NCBI GenBank assembly: GCA_016744335.1
Contig: JADGEO010000005.1
Location: 39,036 to 103,035 of the forward strand
Source of the DNA: Anaerolineales bacterium
GTDB taxonomy: Bacteria; Chloroflexota; Anaerolineae; Anaerolineales; Villigracilaceae
Reading direction: 5' to 3'
Length of the DNA stretch: 64,000 nucleotides
In this document: positions 1 to 10,125 of the stretch, piece by piece
How positions within the stretch are numbered: the first letter of the stretch is position 1
How the letters are laid out: each line of letters begins with the position of its first letter
The notes under the pieces: generated by a model
What the model was told of the DNA's origin: nothing
The model's database searches: none
What the model saw: the letters and a program-made list of their open reading frames with translations, nothing else
Position numbers and translations under genes: made by a program

Positions 1-390
1 CGTTTTTGTTTTTGCACGCAAAAAGACCAGCAAGTCGGGGTGTTTAATTTTTTCGGCTAAGGCTTCATGTACGCGCCCATACATATCTAGCTCGTCGCCT
101 TCGAGATTAATACGAGCAAAAAGGGAGTCTTTTGCAAAGGTATAGTCTGAGAGTAAATTTTCGTTTTTTGCCAAAAGCTCTGGTACACTGCGCCGCTGTT
201 GGTGATAGCGACTGAGCAAAAAGAACATTTGCGTCTGAAACGCGTAACGCGCTCTATCACCATAAAAATCAGAGAGAAAAGGGTTCTCTTCAAAAATCTC
301 TAGCAAAATTTCAGCGTTAAATTGGGGCTGTAATAAACGGGCGAGCGTGGTTTTCCCCACACCGATAACCCCTTCGATTGCGATATACAT
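1..390 (-). CDS. Deoxynucleoside kinase (dAdo/dGuo kinase family), truncated by the window edge
   Basis: Reverse-complement reading from ATG at 390 gives MYIAIEGVIGVGKTTLARLLQPQFNAEILLEIFEENPFLSDFYGDRARYAFQTQMFFLLSRY..., with a P-loop and dNK-like motifs. Open at the left edge, so the ORF track misses it. Confidence 0.88.
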   Translation of the reverse strand, partial: MYIAIEGVIGVGKTTLARLLQPQFNAEILLEIFEENPFLSDFYGDRARYAFQTQMFFLLSRYHQQRRSVPELLAKNENLLSDYTFAKDSLFARINLEGDELDMYGRVHEALAEKIKHPDLLVFLRAKTKT

Positions 391-596
391 GCACTCTCCA
401 TCAGAAAAATAAGATGGCTAAAGGATACCATAAAATCCCACCAGAGTCTTTTCTACGAGAAATTCTAAGTGCGATAAAACGCACAAAAAACGCGCAAGAT
501 AACTTGCCTTTATCAATGGGGCATTGTTCAAAAGTGCTTTTCTCTGGTATCTTTGTTTTCTGGCACGTTGAACCGAAGAAACTGTATGATAAAAAC

Positions 597-1331
597 ATGA
601 ACGCAAAAACAATCAAAAAAATAATAGAAATCAATAACCAGTTTTATCAAAAATTTGGCAAAGAATTCTCTGCTACGCGTGGACGCATACAACCCGGCGT
701 GCGAAAAATACTAAACGGGATTGGGCGGGATCGCGCTATCTTAGACTTGGGATGTGGCAATGGAGAGTTTGCACGGCAATTAGCAGGTACCGATCACACC
801 GCCCCTTATCTCGGCGTGGACTTTAGCTTGCCTCTGCTCACAGACGCAAGATTAGTCCCTGAGCATTTTCCCGCCCGATTTCAAGAACTAGATATTACCT
901 CTGCCAATTGGCAAATGACTACTGAAAATTGGTCACTGATTACCGCCTTTGCTGTACTCCATCATATTCCTGGAGAAAAAACCCGATTGCAAATTTTGAA
1001 AAACATTCACCAGCATCTCGCAGACGATGGCCAATTTATCTTTTCAAATTGGCAATTTCTTAACTCTGAGCGATTGAAAAAACGAATCCTAAGCTGGGAT
1101 TTAGTAGACATCCCCGAAGAAGATGTTGATGAAGGCGACTATCTCCTCGACTGGCGCAGAGGCGGATTTGGCATCCGCTACGCCCATCACTATAGCGAAG
1201 ACGAATTAGCCCACCTTGCCGAGATGAGCGGGTTTAAGATTATAGATAGTTTTTATTCAGATGGGGCTACGGGGAATTTGGGTTTATATCAGGTTTGGGA
1301 GAAGGGGAGAAACCTAAAACGTAAAACGTGA
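597..1331 (+). CDS. Class I SAM-dependent methyltransferase (Trm9/ALKBH8-like)
   Basis: ILDLGCGNGEFARQL motif I and AVLHHIP...FIFSNWQF. ATG at 597 (MNAKTIKK) is preferred over 378, because the upstream part overlaps the dNK start and a repeat. Confidence 0.75.
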   Translation: MNAKTIKKIIEINNQFYQKFGKEFSATRGRIQPGVRKILNGIGRDRAILDLGCGNGEFARQLAGTDHTAPYLGVDFSLPLLTDARLVPEHFPARFQELDITSANWQMTTENWSLITAFAVLHHIPGEKTRLQILKNIHQHLADDGQFIFSNWQFLNSERLKKRILSWDLVDIPEEDVDEGDYLLDWRRGGFGIRYAHHYSEDELAHLAEMSGFKIIDSFYSDGATGNLGLYQVWEKGRNLKRKT

Positions 1332-1357
1332 AACGTATGTGGCTGAGAATAAAATCA

Positions 1358-1557
1358 TTAGCGACCTGACAGTTTCACAAAAAGAAGCGCATAGTTGGTT
1401 GAGTGGCTACTGAGCCAGCCGAAGTGTAGGTAATGACTTTCGCCATATCGAAACCAACGGCTTGTATAAATTTAGCCATTTCGTGGTTTCGATACGCCCT
1501 CCGCTACCGCTACGGACTACTCAACCACCTTCAAAAACGAAACTATCAAGCGGCTAG
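1358..1557. mobile_element. MITE-like 200-bp element, copy 1
   Basis: About 19-bp terminal inverted repeats (TTAGCGACCTGACAGTTTC / GAAACTATCAAGCGGCTAG), internal inverted segments, flanked by the direct repeat TAAAATCA (1350-1357 and 1558-1565). Homologous copy at 36116-36315. Confidence 0.8.
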
Positions 1558-1587
1558 TAAAATCATTACGTTTCACGTCTTCACGCC

Positions 1588-2592
1588 TCACATATTCACT
1601 TCATTTGCATCCATAATATATTGCCACCAATTATTATGAATCCCATTTTGCCTACCTGCCATATGGGGAATTCGAGTTTGCCACCAACGATGGTGTAAGC
1701 GAATATCGCCATTGCCCCAATCGGTGGCATTTACTTGGCGCATTTTACCTGTGAAGTCGGGGAAGTTGAGCCAATCGTCACAATAGCTAGGTACATATTT
1801 TAGGTTGCCCCAGTCGTAATCTCTTTCGCTATTGGGTGCAAAATGGACAGAGCCCACATGGGCTTGGCCAGGGTTTTTCTTGTCGTAACGGGTAAAGCGT
1901 TCCCATAAATCATCATCACCGTGTTTTTTCTCGAAGGTTTTTTCCATTAGCGATTCAATTCTATGGTCAAATGATTCTTCCATTTCACCTATGCCACGCT
2001 CGTAGGAGAATCCCATAATGATAAAGCGGCGTGAAATATGCTCGGTATCTTCTAGCGGACGAGCATTGCACCAAAACGCGTCCTTGCCTGCCATAATCGA
2101 TTCGTAGAATCCGCCATAGGGGAAGGCGAAAACCCATACTTCGTCAATTTCATTATTTTCAACCCGTTCAACGATATTAAAATCATCCATAATGGCATGA
2201 TAATCTACATCATAAGGCTGATGTGGTGGGGTAACGCCATGTAGCACATCTAAATAGAGAGATGGGGAATAACGAAAACCGTCTTTTAGCACAGGGAACG
2301 CGTCTACTTCAATGCGCTCTACGATGTCATAGCGTGCCATGCCGTGACTGGTTTCAAGTGTGTCTGCTGAAAAACCCACTGCCAAATCGTCTGGGTTTTG
2401 CCAGCCAGATTGGGCTGTGAGCTTTTCGCCAGTTTCCGCGTTCATGGTGGGGTTGTAGATGATGCTCAAGATGCGGGAAACGGTACGACGCGCGGGTTCA
2501 GGAGATGTGTCTTCAACGGGCTCAGGTTCTGGGTCCACGTTCGGTTCGGACAATCCAAATAATTTTCTAAGCAGTGCGAGTAGAGATGACAT
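1588..2592 (-). CDS. Conserved hypothetical protein (334 aa)
   Basis: Long ORF with coherent composition. No family recognised. Confidence 0.75.
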   Translation of the reverse strand: MSSLLALLRKLFGLSEPNVDPEPEPVEDTSPEPARRTVSRILSIIYNPTMNAETGEKLTAQSGWQNPDDLAVGFSADTLETSHGMARYDIVERIEVDAFPVLKDGFRYSPSLYLDVLHGVTPPHQPYDVDYHAIMDDFNIVERVENNEIDEVWVFAFPYGGFYESIMAGKDAFWCNARPLEDTEHISRRFIIMGFSYERGIGEMEESFDHRIESLMEKTFEKKHGDDDLWERFTRYDKKNPGQAHVGSVHFAPNSERDYDWGNLKYVPSYCDDWLNFPDFTGKMRQVNATDWGNGDIRLHHRWWQTRIPHMAGRQNGIHNNWWQYIMDANEVNM

Positions 2593-2632
2593 CCGTTCTC
2601 CTTAATGTGAGTTTTTCTATCCGATAAAAGTT

Positions 2633-5140
2633 CTAACGGATATCTGTAGCCTGATAGATTCTATCATCTTGAGCAATGAAAAGGATGTGGCTGGGGTTTG
2701 AGGCTATAGTACTTAGTGTACCGACAGGGACAGTGCCCTCGAGGGGTTGAAGTTGGCTTAAAAGAGTAAATGAGCGCGGGCTAAAGCGGTAAACGGTTTG
2801 AGTTTTAGGCTCAAGAAGCAAAAGGGCAGAATCAGGCGGAGTAGAAAGGTGTATTTCGGTAAATAGTATTCGGTCAAAACTATTTCCGCCACCTGCGGCT
2901 GGATGTTGGTCGATGAGTTCTACTGGGTGAACGCAACGTGTAGGCACGGCGGCTCGTAAATTTGAATTACAGCTGGCTAAGTCTCCATTATTGAAAAGTA
3001 AATAAAGGTCACTACTATCTACGCCTACATTTACGCTCATATCAATGGCATTTGCTAGTTCCATACCTTCTGGGGCGTTTTCAAAAAAGGGATCGGGGTA
3101 ATCGAGAAAAGCAGAGTTGCGCCCCGTATAAAACCAAACTTCATGCGCCGGGGCATCTAAAACATAGAGTATATCTGCGTCTAGTGCTATGGCAGTGATT
3201 TCTTTAAATTGACCTACTGAGTGTGACAGTGATGTTGCTTGGGGGGGACGATTTGCACCGCAATAAAGCAAATTCCCCTGTGAATCTATGCCCATAACTG
3301 AAGCCCCCATTGCATTTGATTTGGGTAAGGCTTGCAGGTCGATTAGTGGGCTAAGCGTTACGCCGCCATATTCTCCACTTTTGCAATCAAAGCTTTCATC
3401 ATATTGATACCCCCCACTGACCAAATAGGCACGCAAAATCTCGCCTTTGGTGTTGAGAATAAAGACATTTGTATCGGTGGCTGCTATTGCCACAATCTCT
3501 GTTCCAACAGGTATGCCCTCTACAGCAGGTTGATAACTAAGCCGCTGAATGCCTAATAGACTATCAAGATAATTTTGCGCTTCTGTGCGTATGGCTTCGG
3601 TTGCAGCAGTTTGGTCATAAGTTTCGGCAACATCCAAATTCTTAATCGTATCTTCCCATGCTTTTCGTTGTGCTATTGGGTCGCTTTCTTCGAGGGCGCG
3701 TGCCCGCGACAGCTCTACCTCAACATAGGCTGTTTCATATTGAATATCGTGCCCAAAGCGAAAATAGACCACGCTAGCAATCGTACCAACCAGCAGAGGG
3801 ATAATAACGGCAATTACTACCATGACCCAACTTGGCAACCTAAAGGGCGCGTCGGGGTCATCTACAGGTAAAATGCGTGGTATAGCCTTACTGAAAGCCC
3901 CTTTTAATTTATCGTTTCCCTCGCGAGTTGCCTGTATCCCTTTGGCTATGCCACGCGCACTTTGCCGCGCAATCACCTCGCCAACGGGCGGCCCCGTGTC
4001 AATTTCTTCCTCTACAGCTTCAGGAATATCAATCTCTTCTTCTTGTGCAGGGATTTCATTAGTAGCTTGGCGTGGGATGGATGCTAAAATCTCATTTTCT
4101 TCGGGAGCAGAAGCTGGCTCGTCATTTTCTCGAACAGTAGCCATAAGAGCGGGGCGAACGTGCGGAATCTTGCTCTCGTTATGGATGCTTGGTGCCTGCA
4201 TATCATCGGCTTCTGCCTCCGAAACGCGCGTGTCCTCTGCTGAGGTAGACGCGAAAGGCTGGGGTTCTGGCTGATGGCTTTCTATTTCCCCTACTTCATC
4301 TTCTTGGATGACTTGCTCTGCATCTACTTGGGGATACGAAACATCACCAATATCAGTATCTTCTATTTCTGTTTCGGCAGGTTCATCGGCGATTTTACGC
4401 GAAATACTTGCTAATGTGGGCTTAGATTGAGGCGGTGGCTTCAGTAGGGTTACTTCACCTTTGCCAGCCTCAAACTCTATGAGTACCGTATTTTGGTCGT
4501 CCATATTTTGCCGCATTAAAACACTGCGAATTGTTTCCAGCGATGCCAATTGATTGTCGCGTTGCAAAATCGGTGTCCAACCAGCAGGGAGTTGGGGCGT
4601 GACGAGCAAGCGTCCGCCCGTGCGAAGCGGGAGTTGTGAAAGATAAAATTTTGCCGATTGCCCTAATCCTAATCCCCGCCCCGACATTTCAGGGTCGTGA
4701 ATGTCACGCCGTTCGTCTCCTACCATCCAATACGCATGGGCAGGACCCGATATGAGCAGATAAATTTGCCCGCCACGAACTACGCCCAAAACGAGCGTGG
4801 CAAGGGTAAAGCGTCCTTGTCCGCTGGTTTCCATATTGCGTTCTAGTAAATCACTGTTGAGCGTAATTGCCGCGGTACGTAATGCGGCTGTTACTGAGCC
4901 AGGAGTATTATAAAATTCTTTTGCCGCACTACTTATTATCTGTAAATAATTGGCAGTTGATAAATTGGTGTTGCCGCCTAAAACAAGGTGCATAAAGAGC
5001 AAATCACGCGAGCGGCTACGGGCTTTTCGGCGCGGTGGAGTTACCGCCAGCAATCCTGGCGGCGAGGGCATTTCATTGCCCTTTATACGGTAGAGGGGAA
5101 GGAGGGTAAGATTGAATGTTTTAGACACGTTTTTCTCCAA
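2633..5140 (-). CDS. Large protein with degenerate PP2C-like N-terminus, one TM segment and a beta-propeller-like C-terminus
   Basis: 835 aa ORF; TM segment WVMVVIAVIIPLLVGTIASVVYF; acidic/proline-rich linker; repeated ...GTEIVAIAATDTNVFILNTKGEI... units. Confidence 0.75.
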   Translation of the reverse strand: MEKNVSKTFNLTLLPLYRIKGNEMPSPPGLLAVTPPRRKARSRSRDLLFMHLVLGGNTNLSTANYLQIISSAAKEFYNTPGSVTAALRTAAITLNSDLLERNMETSGQGRFTLATLVLGVVRGGQIYLLISGPAHAYWMVGDERRDIHDPEMSGRGLGLGQSAKFYLSQLPLRTGGRLLVTPQLPAGWTPILQRDNQLASLETIRSVLMRQNMDDQNTVLIEFEAGKGEVTLLKPPPQSKPTLASISRKIADEPAETEIEDTDIGDVSYPQVDAEQVIQEDEVGEIESHQPEPQPFASTSAEDTRVSEAEADDMQAPSIHNESKIPHVRPALMATVRENDEPASAPEENEILASIPRQATNEIPAQEEEIDIPEAVEEEIDTGPPVGEVIARQSARGIAKGIQATREGNDKLKGAFSKAIPRILPVDDPDAPFRLPSWVMVVIAVIIPLLVGTIASVVYFRFGHDIQYETAYVEVELSRARALEESDPIAQRKAWEDTIKNLDVAETYDQTAATEAIRTEAQNYLDSLLGIQRLSYQPAVEGIPVGTEIVAIAATDTNVFILNTKGEILRAYLVSGGYQYDESFDCKSGEYGGVTLSPLIDLQALPKSNAMGASVMGIDSQGNLLYCGANRPPQATSLSHSVGQFKEITAIALDADILYVLDAPAHEVWFYTGRNSAFLDYPDPFFENAPEGMELANAIDMSVNVGVDSSDLYLLFNNGDLASCNSNLRAAVPTRCVHPVELIDQHPAAGGGNSFDRILFTEIHLSTPPDSALLLLEPKTQTVYRFSPRSFTLLSQLQPLEGTVPVGTLSTIASNPSHILFIAQDDRIYQATDIR

Positions 5141-5234
5141 TGAATATATTATACTGGTAAAATCGAAGAGGTGGCATGTAAAAAAAAAGACTGGTTAAAA
5201 GAGCGTTTAGAGACAGTTAGGAAAAAACTAACGC

Positions 5235-5343
5235 CGCACGGGCGTTAACGCCCGTACTAATGGGCTAAACCCAACTAAAGTCGGCTGAGAAGAGACTGCT
5301 TTAGCAGGCTTCAGCTTTGAGCATGGACGTTTACGTCCATGCG
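5235..5343. repeat. Palindromic dispersed repeat, ~113-bp family, diverged copy
   Basis: CGCACGGGCGTTAACGCCCGT...AAGTCGGCTGAG...GCATGGACGTTTACGTCCATGCG. Same architecture as the copies at 22-24 kb and 51 kb. Confidence 0.6.
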
Positions 5344-5406
5344 AAAGCGATTATCGGGTTTATTTACATTACAAACCACAAAATCCGATAGAAGCAGGAA
5401 AAACTT

Positions 5407-6237
5407 ATGAAAATTGGCTTAGTCACCGACAGTGTTGCCGATATCCCCGCTAACTTGCTAGAAAAACATAAAATTGAAGCTGTCCCCGCAGTTATTGTGA
5501 TTGATGGAAAAGGCTATCTTGACGGTGTAGACATCACTCGCCAAGAGTTTTATTCGCGAATGCCCTCTTTTAAAAGTCCCGCCACGACAGCGGCAATTGC
5601 AACTGGGGAATTTGAACTGCGCTATGAAAAATTATTTAGCAGAGGTGTAGAGAAGATTTTTTCTATTCACACCGCATCGCAATTAAGTGGCATTTATAAC
5701 GCGGCAAGAATTGCGGCTGAATCCTTTGGGGATAAAATTCAAATGGTAGATAGTGGGCAACTCAGTTTAGGAATTGGTTTCCAAGTTTTAGAAGCCGCTG
5801 ATGCTATTTCTGAAGGTGCGAGTTTCGATGAGCTTTCTAAAATGCTTTCTTCTATTCAGAAGCGCATCAAACTTGTAGCCGCTCTCGACACCCTCGAATA
5901 TCTGCGGCGTAGCGGACGTGTTTCGTGGGCAAAAGCACGGGTTGCCGCATTGCTCAGGCTCAAACCAATGATTGAACTAAGCTACGGGAAAGTGGACAAT
6001 CTTGGCGCAGTCCGCACAACGCGGGCGTCAAATCGTGAATTAAAAAAGAAGCTAGAAAAGGTTGGGAAGATAAAGAGATTGGCTATTTTACACACCAATG
6101 CCGAAGAACGCGCCCATCAGTTTTTAGCAGATTTCATACCTTCTTTGGAGACAGAGCCTTTAGTTGTTAATATTACGCCCGTTGTTGGGGCGCATATAGG
6201 TCCGAAAGGCATTGGCTTTGTGGCAATCAAAAAATGA
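5407..6237 (+). CDS. DegV family (fatty-acid-binding) protein
   Basis: MKIGLVTDSVADIP..., IKLVAALDTLEYLRRSGRVSWAKA; typical DegV. Confidence 0.93.
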   Translation: MKIGLVTDSVADIPANLLEKHKIEAVPAVIVIDGKGYLDGVDITRQEFYSRMPSFKSPATTAAIATGEFELRYEKLFSRGVEKIFSIHTASQLSGIYNAARIAAESFGDKIQMVDSGQLSLGIGFQVLEAADAISEGASFDELSKMLSSIQKRIKLVAALDTLEYLRRSGRVSWAKARVAALLRLKPMIELSYGKVDNLGAVRTTRASNRELKKKLEKVGKIKRLAILHTNAEERAHQFLADFIPSLETEPLVVNITPVVGAHIGPKGIGFVAIKK

Positions 6238-6315
6238 AGCCTTGTAATAATTGCTTTAGAAATTAGCCTTCAACTTGCCTACTTTCACTTCCAAGCCCAT
6301 GATAAAATACACCTT

Positions 6316-8898
6316 ATGTATCCTTCAATAGAAAAACTACAAAAATATGTCCGACTAGAAGCAAAAAATGGTTATGACAATAAAGCCGTCATTGGCGGCT
6401 TGGCAAGTATGCTCGAAAGCTGGGAAGCAGAAGCGCGCAACGATGAGCTTTCTGAAGAAATTGTCCAAGCCGTTACAGGTAGATTGCGAGATTACGAAGG
6501 TCTTAGCGCGGATGGAAGAAAAGTGACCCTCTTTGGGATTGGCAACAGGCTCAAAAGAGAATACCCCGAGTTAGGGGATGAGAAACCGGTACCGACGCGA
6601 CCCAAACCCTTCGACCAAGCTCAGGAGAAGCCTACCCCCGCGCCGGAGGCAAAGCCTGTGCCGGAGCAAGAGATTGCCGAAAACGGTGACCAAGCTCAAA
6701 CTCCCGCGCCCGTAGACACAAAAACTGCCCCTCAACAGGAAGGTGTTGGAAAGCAGACACCAAGCCACAAACCCGCGCGCCCCCGCTCAGAATCTGTTCC
6801 CGGTGCTGTTACCAGCGAAACACCTATCGCATTAAACGCGGTGTTAACCGTTCTCCAAGGGGTGGGTCCCCGAAACGCCACTACCCTTGAAAAATTGGGG
6901 CTTTTCACCCTGCGCGATATGCTCTACAACTTCCCCCATCGATATGACGATTATAGCCAGCTAAAGCCGATCAAATCGCTTTGGTATGGGGAACAAGTGA
7001 CCGTGATTGGGAATATAAAAAGTGTCACGGGAAGACCGCTTCGTGGTGGTAGGTCTCATATTACCGAAGTATTGCTAAATGATGGCACTGGCTCTTTACG
7101 CCTAACGTGGTTTAACCAGCCTTGGCTCACCAATCGTTTTAAGCAGGGCGTTTCGATTTCTGTTTCTGGCAAAATTGACCAGTATTTGGGGCGTTTGCAA
7201 ATGAGCAGTCCCGATTGGGAATTGGTAGAAACCGAGAATTTGCACACAAATCGTATTGTGCCAATTTATTCGTTGACCAAGAAAATCACTCAAAAATGGC
7301 TTCGTCAGCAAATGAATCAGGTCGTTTCTTATTGGGCTCCACAAATTACCGACCATTTGCCCGATAGCGTACGCTTAGCCGCACATTTACCGCGTTTGAA
7401 TACTGCCTTAGAAAATGTCCATTTTCCAAAAACACAGGCTCATTTAAAATTAGCACGAGAGCGTTTAGCCTTTGACGAGATTTTCTTCTTGCAAATGGGC
7501 GTTTTACGCCAAAAACAAGATTGGCAATCTGTTATGGGGCGCATCTTTGATATATCAGAAGAATGGCTCAAAGCGCGCAAAGATGATTTGCCTTTCACTT
7601 TGACAGACTCGCAAGAAAAAGCTGTTTCAGATATTGTGATGGATTTTGGTTCAGGCAGACCCATGAACCGTTTGCTTCAGGGCGATGTTGGTTCTGGTAA
7701 AACGGTGGTGGCAGGGTTGGCAATTGCAATGGTATCAAATGCCGGCGCACAAGCCGCTATGATGGCACCCACAAGTATTCTTGCTGAGCAACATTATCGT
7801 AGTTTGAGCAAAATACTCACCACAAATGAGAACGGCTTGGCTGAAAGTGAAATTCGCTTGCTAGTTGGCGATACCCCTGAAGCTAGAAAACAAGAAATTC
7901 GTGAAGGCTTATTGAATGGAAGCATAAAAGTGGTTGTTGGCACTCATGCACTAATTCAAGGACCAATAGAATTTGCCAATTTACAACTTGCCATCGTAGA
8001 TGAACAACACCGCTTTGGCGTAGACCAACGCGCTGCTCTCCGTGAAAAAGGCGAAAATCTACACCTCATGGTAATGACGGCAACGCCAATCCCACGTTCC
8101 TTAGCCCTCACCGTTCATGGCGATTTAGATATTTCTGTGATGGACGAACTCCCCGCTGGCAGACTGCCCATCGAAACACACGTTCTTCGCCCACAAGAAA
8201 GAGAGCGAGCATATACCATGATCCGCTCCCAAGTTTTAGATGGCAAGCAAGCCTTTATCATCTACCCATTGGTTGAAGAAAGTGAAAAAATAGAAGCCCG
8301 TGCCGCAGTTAAAGAACACGAAGCCCTCCAAGCCGATGTCTTCCGAAAACTCAACGTAGGGCTTTTACACGGGCGCATGAAACCCGCCGAAAAAGAAAAA
8401 GTAATGGCGAAATTTAGAGCCAAAGAATACGATATCTTGGTCGCAACAACAGTCGTAGAAGTCGGCGTAGATGTACCCAATGCCACTGTTATGCTCATCG
8501 AAGGCGCAGATAGATTTGGTTTAGCCCAACTCCACCAATTACGTGGTCGTGTGGGACGTGGCATGGACAAGTCTTACTGTCTGCTCATCCCCACCGACAA
8601 CGATGATATCGAAAACGAACGTCTCCTTGCTATGGCAGAGAGCAACGATGGCTTTGTTCTTGCCGAAAAAGATTTAGAACAACGCGGCCCTGGCGAATTT
8701 TTAGGCAAACGTCAATCTGGTTATGGCACTGGCTTACGCATGGCAAGCCTAACCGATATAGACCTTATCGAAAAAGCTCGAGAACGCGCTCAAGCTATTT
8801 TTAGCCAAGACGCAAATCTTGAAAAAGAAGAGCATCAACTACTTAGCGAAGCTCTCGACCATTTCTGGGGCGAGACCTCAAAAGGAGATTTGAGCTAA
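6316..8898 (+). CDS. recG: ATP-dependent DNA helicase RecG with an N-terminal extension
   Basis: LLQGDVGSGKTVVAGLA, VDEQHRFGVDQR, MTATPIPRSLALT, LRGRVGRG; ~170 aa charged/proline-rich extension at the N-terminus. Confidence 0.96.
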   Translation: MYPSIEKLQKYVRLEAKNGYDNKAVIGGLASMLESWEAEARNDELSEEIVQAVTGRLRDYEGLSADGRKVTLFGIGNRLKREYPELGDEKPVPTRPKPFDQAQEKPTPAPEAKPVPEQEIAENGDQAQTPAPVDTKTAPQQEGVGKQTPSHKPARPRSESVPGAVTSETPIALNAVLTVLQGVGPRNATTLEKLGLFTLRDMLYNFPHRYDDYSQLKPIKSLWYGEQVTVIGNIKSVTGRPLRGGRSHITEVLLNDGTGSLRLTWFNQPWLTNRFKQGVSISVSGKIDQYLGRLQMSSPDWELVETENLHTNRIVPIYSLTKKITQKWLRQQMNQVVSYWAPQITDHLPDSVRLAAHLPRLNTALENVHFPKTQAHLKLARERLAFDEIFFLQMGVLRQKQDWQSVMGRIFDISEEWLKARKDDLPFTLTDSQEKAVSDIVMDFGSGRPMNRLLQGDVGSGKTVVAGLAIAMVSNAGAQAAMMAPTSILAEQHYRSLSKILTTNENGLAESEIRLLVGDTPEARKQEIREGLLNGSIKVVVGTHALIQGPIEFANLQLAIVDEQHRFGVDQRAALREKGENLHLMVMTATPIPRSLALTVHGDLDISVMDELPAGRLPIETHVLRPQERERAYTMIRSQVLDGKQAFIIYPLVEESEKIEARAAVKEHEALQADVFRKLNVGLLHGRMKPAEKEKVMAKFRAKEYDILVATTVVEVGVDVPNATVMLIEGADRFGLAQLHQLRGRVGRGMDKSYCLLIPTDNDDIENERLLAMAESNDGFVLAEKDLEQRGPGEFLGKRQSGYGTGLRMASLTDIDLIEKARERAQAIFSQDANLEKEEHQLLSEALDHFWGETSKGDLS

Positions 8899-9413
8899 TG
8901 GTACGCGCTTTTTTTCCTGGTAGCTTTGATCCCATTCACTACGGGCATGTCGATATAGCCAAAAGAGCAGTTCCTCTATTTGATGAACTAATTATTGCTG
9001 TTTACGATAAACCGCTAAAAAACTTGCTCTTCTCCCCCGAAGAGCGCATCTCTTTAGCAGAAGAAGCCTTTGCCGATAACCCCAAAATTCGCGTGAGAGG
9101 CTATAATAATCTCACCGTTGATGCCTGTCGTGAAGCTGACGCCCAAGTTATCGTACGTGGCTTGCGTGTTTTCTCTGATTTTGAGTTTGAGTTTCGCATG
9201 GCACTCGCCAACCACCGCCTCGCCACCGATATAGAAAGTATCGCCCTTATCACTCACGAAGAACACACCTTTATTTCATCATCCACCGTTAAAGAAATTG
9301 CCATGCTCGATGGCGATGTCTCCAGTATGGTACCGCCACATGTTTTTGTTGCCCTAAAAAAGAAAATTGCCGAAATGGAAAATTACGATGTAGCAAATGT
9401 GCCGCGGGACTAA
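8898..9413 (+). CDS. coaD: Pantetheine-phosphate adenylyltransferase
   Basis: MVRAFFPGSFDPIHYGHVDIAKRA and IVRGLR; ATG overlaps the recG stop (TAATG). Confidence 0.96.
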   Translation: MVRAFFPGSFDPIHYGHVDIAKRAVPLFDELIIAVYDKPLKNLLFSPEERISLAEEAFADNPKIRVRGYNNLTVDACREADAQVIVRGLRVFSDFEFEFRMALANHRLATDIESIALITHEEHTFISSSTVKEIAMLDGDVSSMVPPHVFVALKKKIAEMENYDVANVPRD

Positions 9414-9531
9414 AAAATGCTCTAGCCGTCGTCCTCGGCGGCGGGAATGTTTTTATGGTTTTTTTCTTGGGATGAAGAACCGCCCCACACGCGTTTTTAG
9501 CTTGATACCGTTAAGCCAGCATTTTCTTATC

Positions 9532-9567
9532 GTCACCTTTGTCACCCTTGCTACCCTTATCACCCTT
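9532..9567. repeat. Short 9-bp tandem repeat, 4 degenerate units
   Basis: GTCACCTTT GTCACCCTT GCTACCCTT ATCACCCTT. Confidence 0.7.
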
Positions 9568-9607
9568 AAGATAAAATAAAGATGTTCCCACCTATCGGAG
9601 AAAAAAT

Positions 9608-10051
9608 ATGGACATCCTACACCTTATAGATCGCCTAGAAGAACTCTTCAACGAAAGCAGAGCCATGCCCTTCACCCATAACGTCATAGTGGACGAAGAC
9701 CGTATGCTCGACATCATCGACCAAATGCGCATCGCCATTCCCGATGAAGTGAAAAAAGCGCAACAATTACTTAATCAAAGTGATCGTATTTTGGCGCAAG
9801 CAGAAGAGAAAGCAAACCGCACCACCGTGCTGGCAGAAGAAAAAGCAGATGAGCTAACATCAGAAGACGTGCTTACAGAAAAAGCCAACCTGCGTGCCGA
9901 GAAAATTCTAGACCAAGCCCTCACAGACGCAGAGGCAACCCGAATCGATGCAGATAACTACGTCATCGAAACACTATCTGGTGTAGAAGATGAACTAAGC
10001 CGTCTGCTCAACCAAATCCATAATGGGATTAGGGCGTTGCAAAAGGGGTAA
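9608..10051 (+). CDS. Coiled-coil protein resembling DivIVA or ATP synthase subunit B-like proteins
   Basis: 147 aa, Ala/Glu-rich helical sequence; follows coaD. Confidence 0.7.
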   Translation: MDILHLIDRLEELFNESRAMPFTHNVIVDEDRMLDIIDQMRIAIPDEVKKAQQLLNQSDRILAQAEEKANRTTVLAEEKADELTSEDVLTEKANLRAEKILDQALTDAEATRIDADNYVIETLSGVEDELSRLLNQIHNGIRALQKG

Positions 10052-10074
10052 TATCTCAAATAATTTCGTAAATA

Positions 10075-10104
10075 AAAAGAGCAGAGTTGCCTCTGCTCTT
10101 TTTT
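10075..10104. terminator. Bidirectional intrinsic terminator
   Basis: AAAAGAGCAGAG-TTGC-CTCTGCTCTTTT between convergent genes. Confidence 0.85.
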
Positions 10105-10125
10105 GATTCTATTTCAAAGCTAATC

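Noticed and set aside
401-634. Minus-strand ORFs over the dNK/methyltransferase gap
   Set aside because: They coincide with a hairpin-rich repeat segment and show no recognisable protein.
3822-4274. 150-aa plus-strand ORF inside the 835-aa gene
   Set aside because: Antisense to the linker of a longer ORF; Ser/Ala-rich low-complexity translation.
9397-9579. 60-aa ORF after coaD
   Set aside because: Overlaps the coaD stop and covers the GGATGAAGAACCG repeat and the 9-bp tandem array; low-quality translation.
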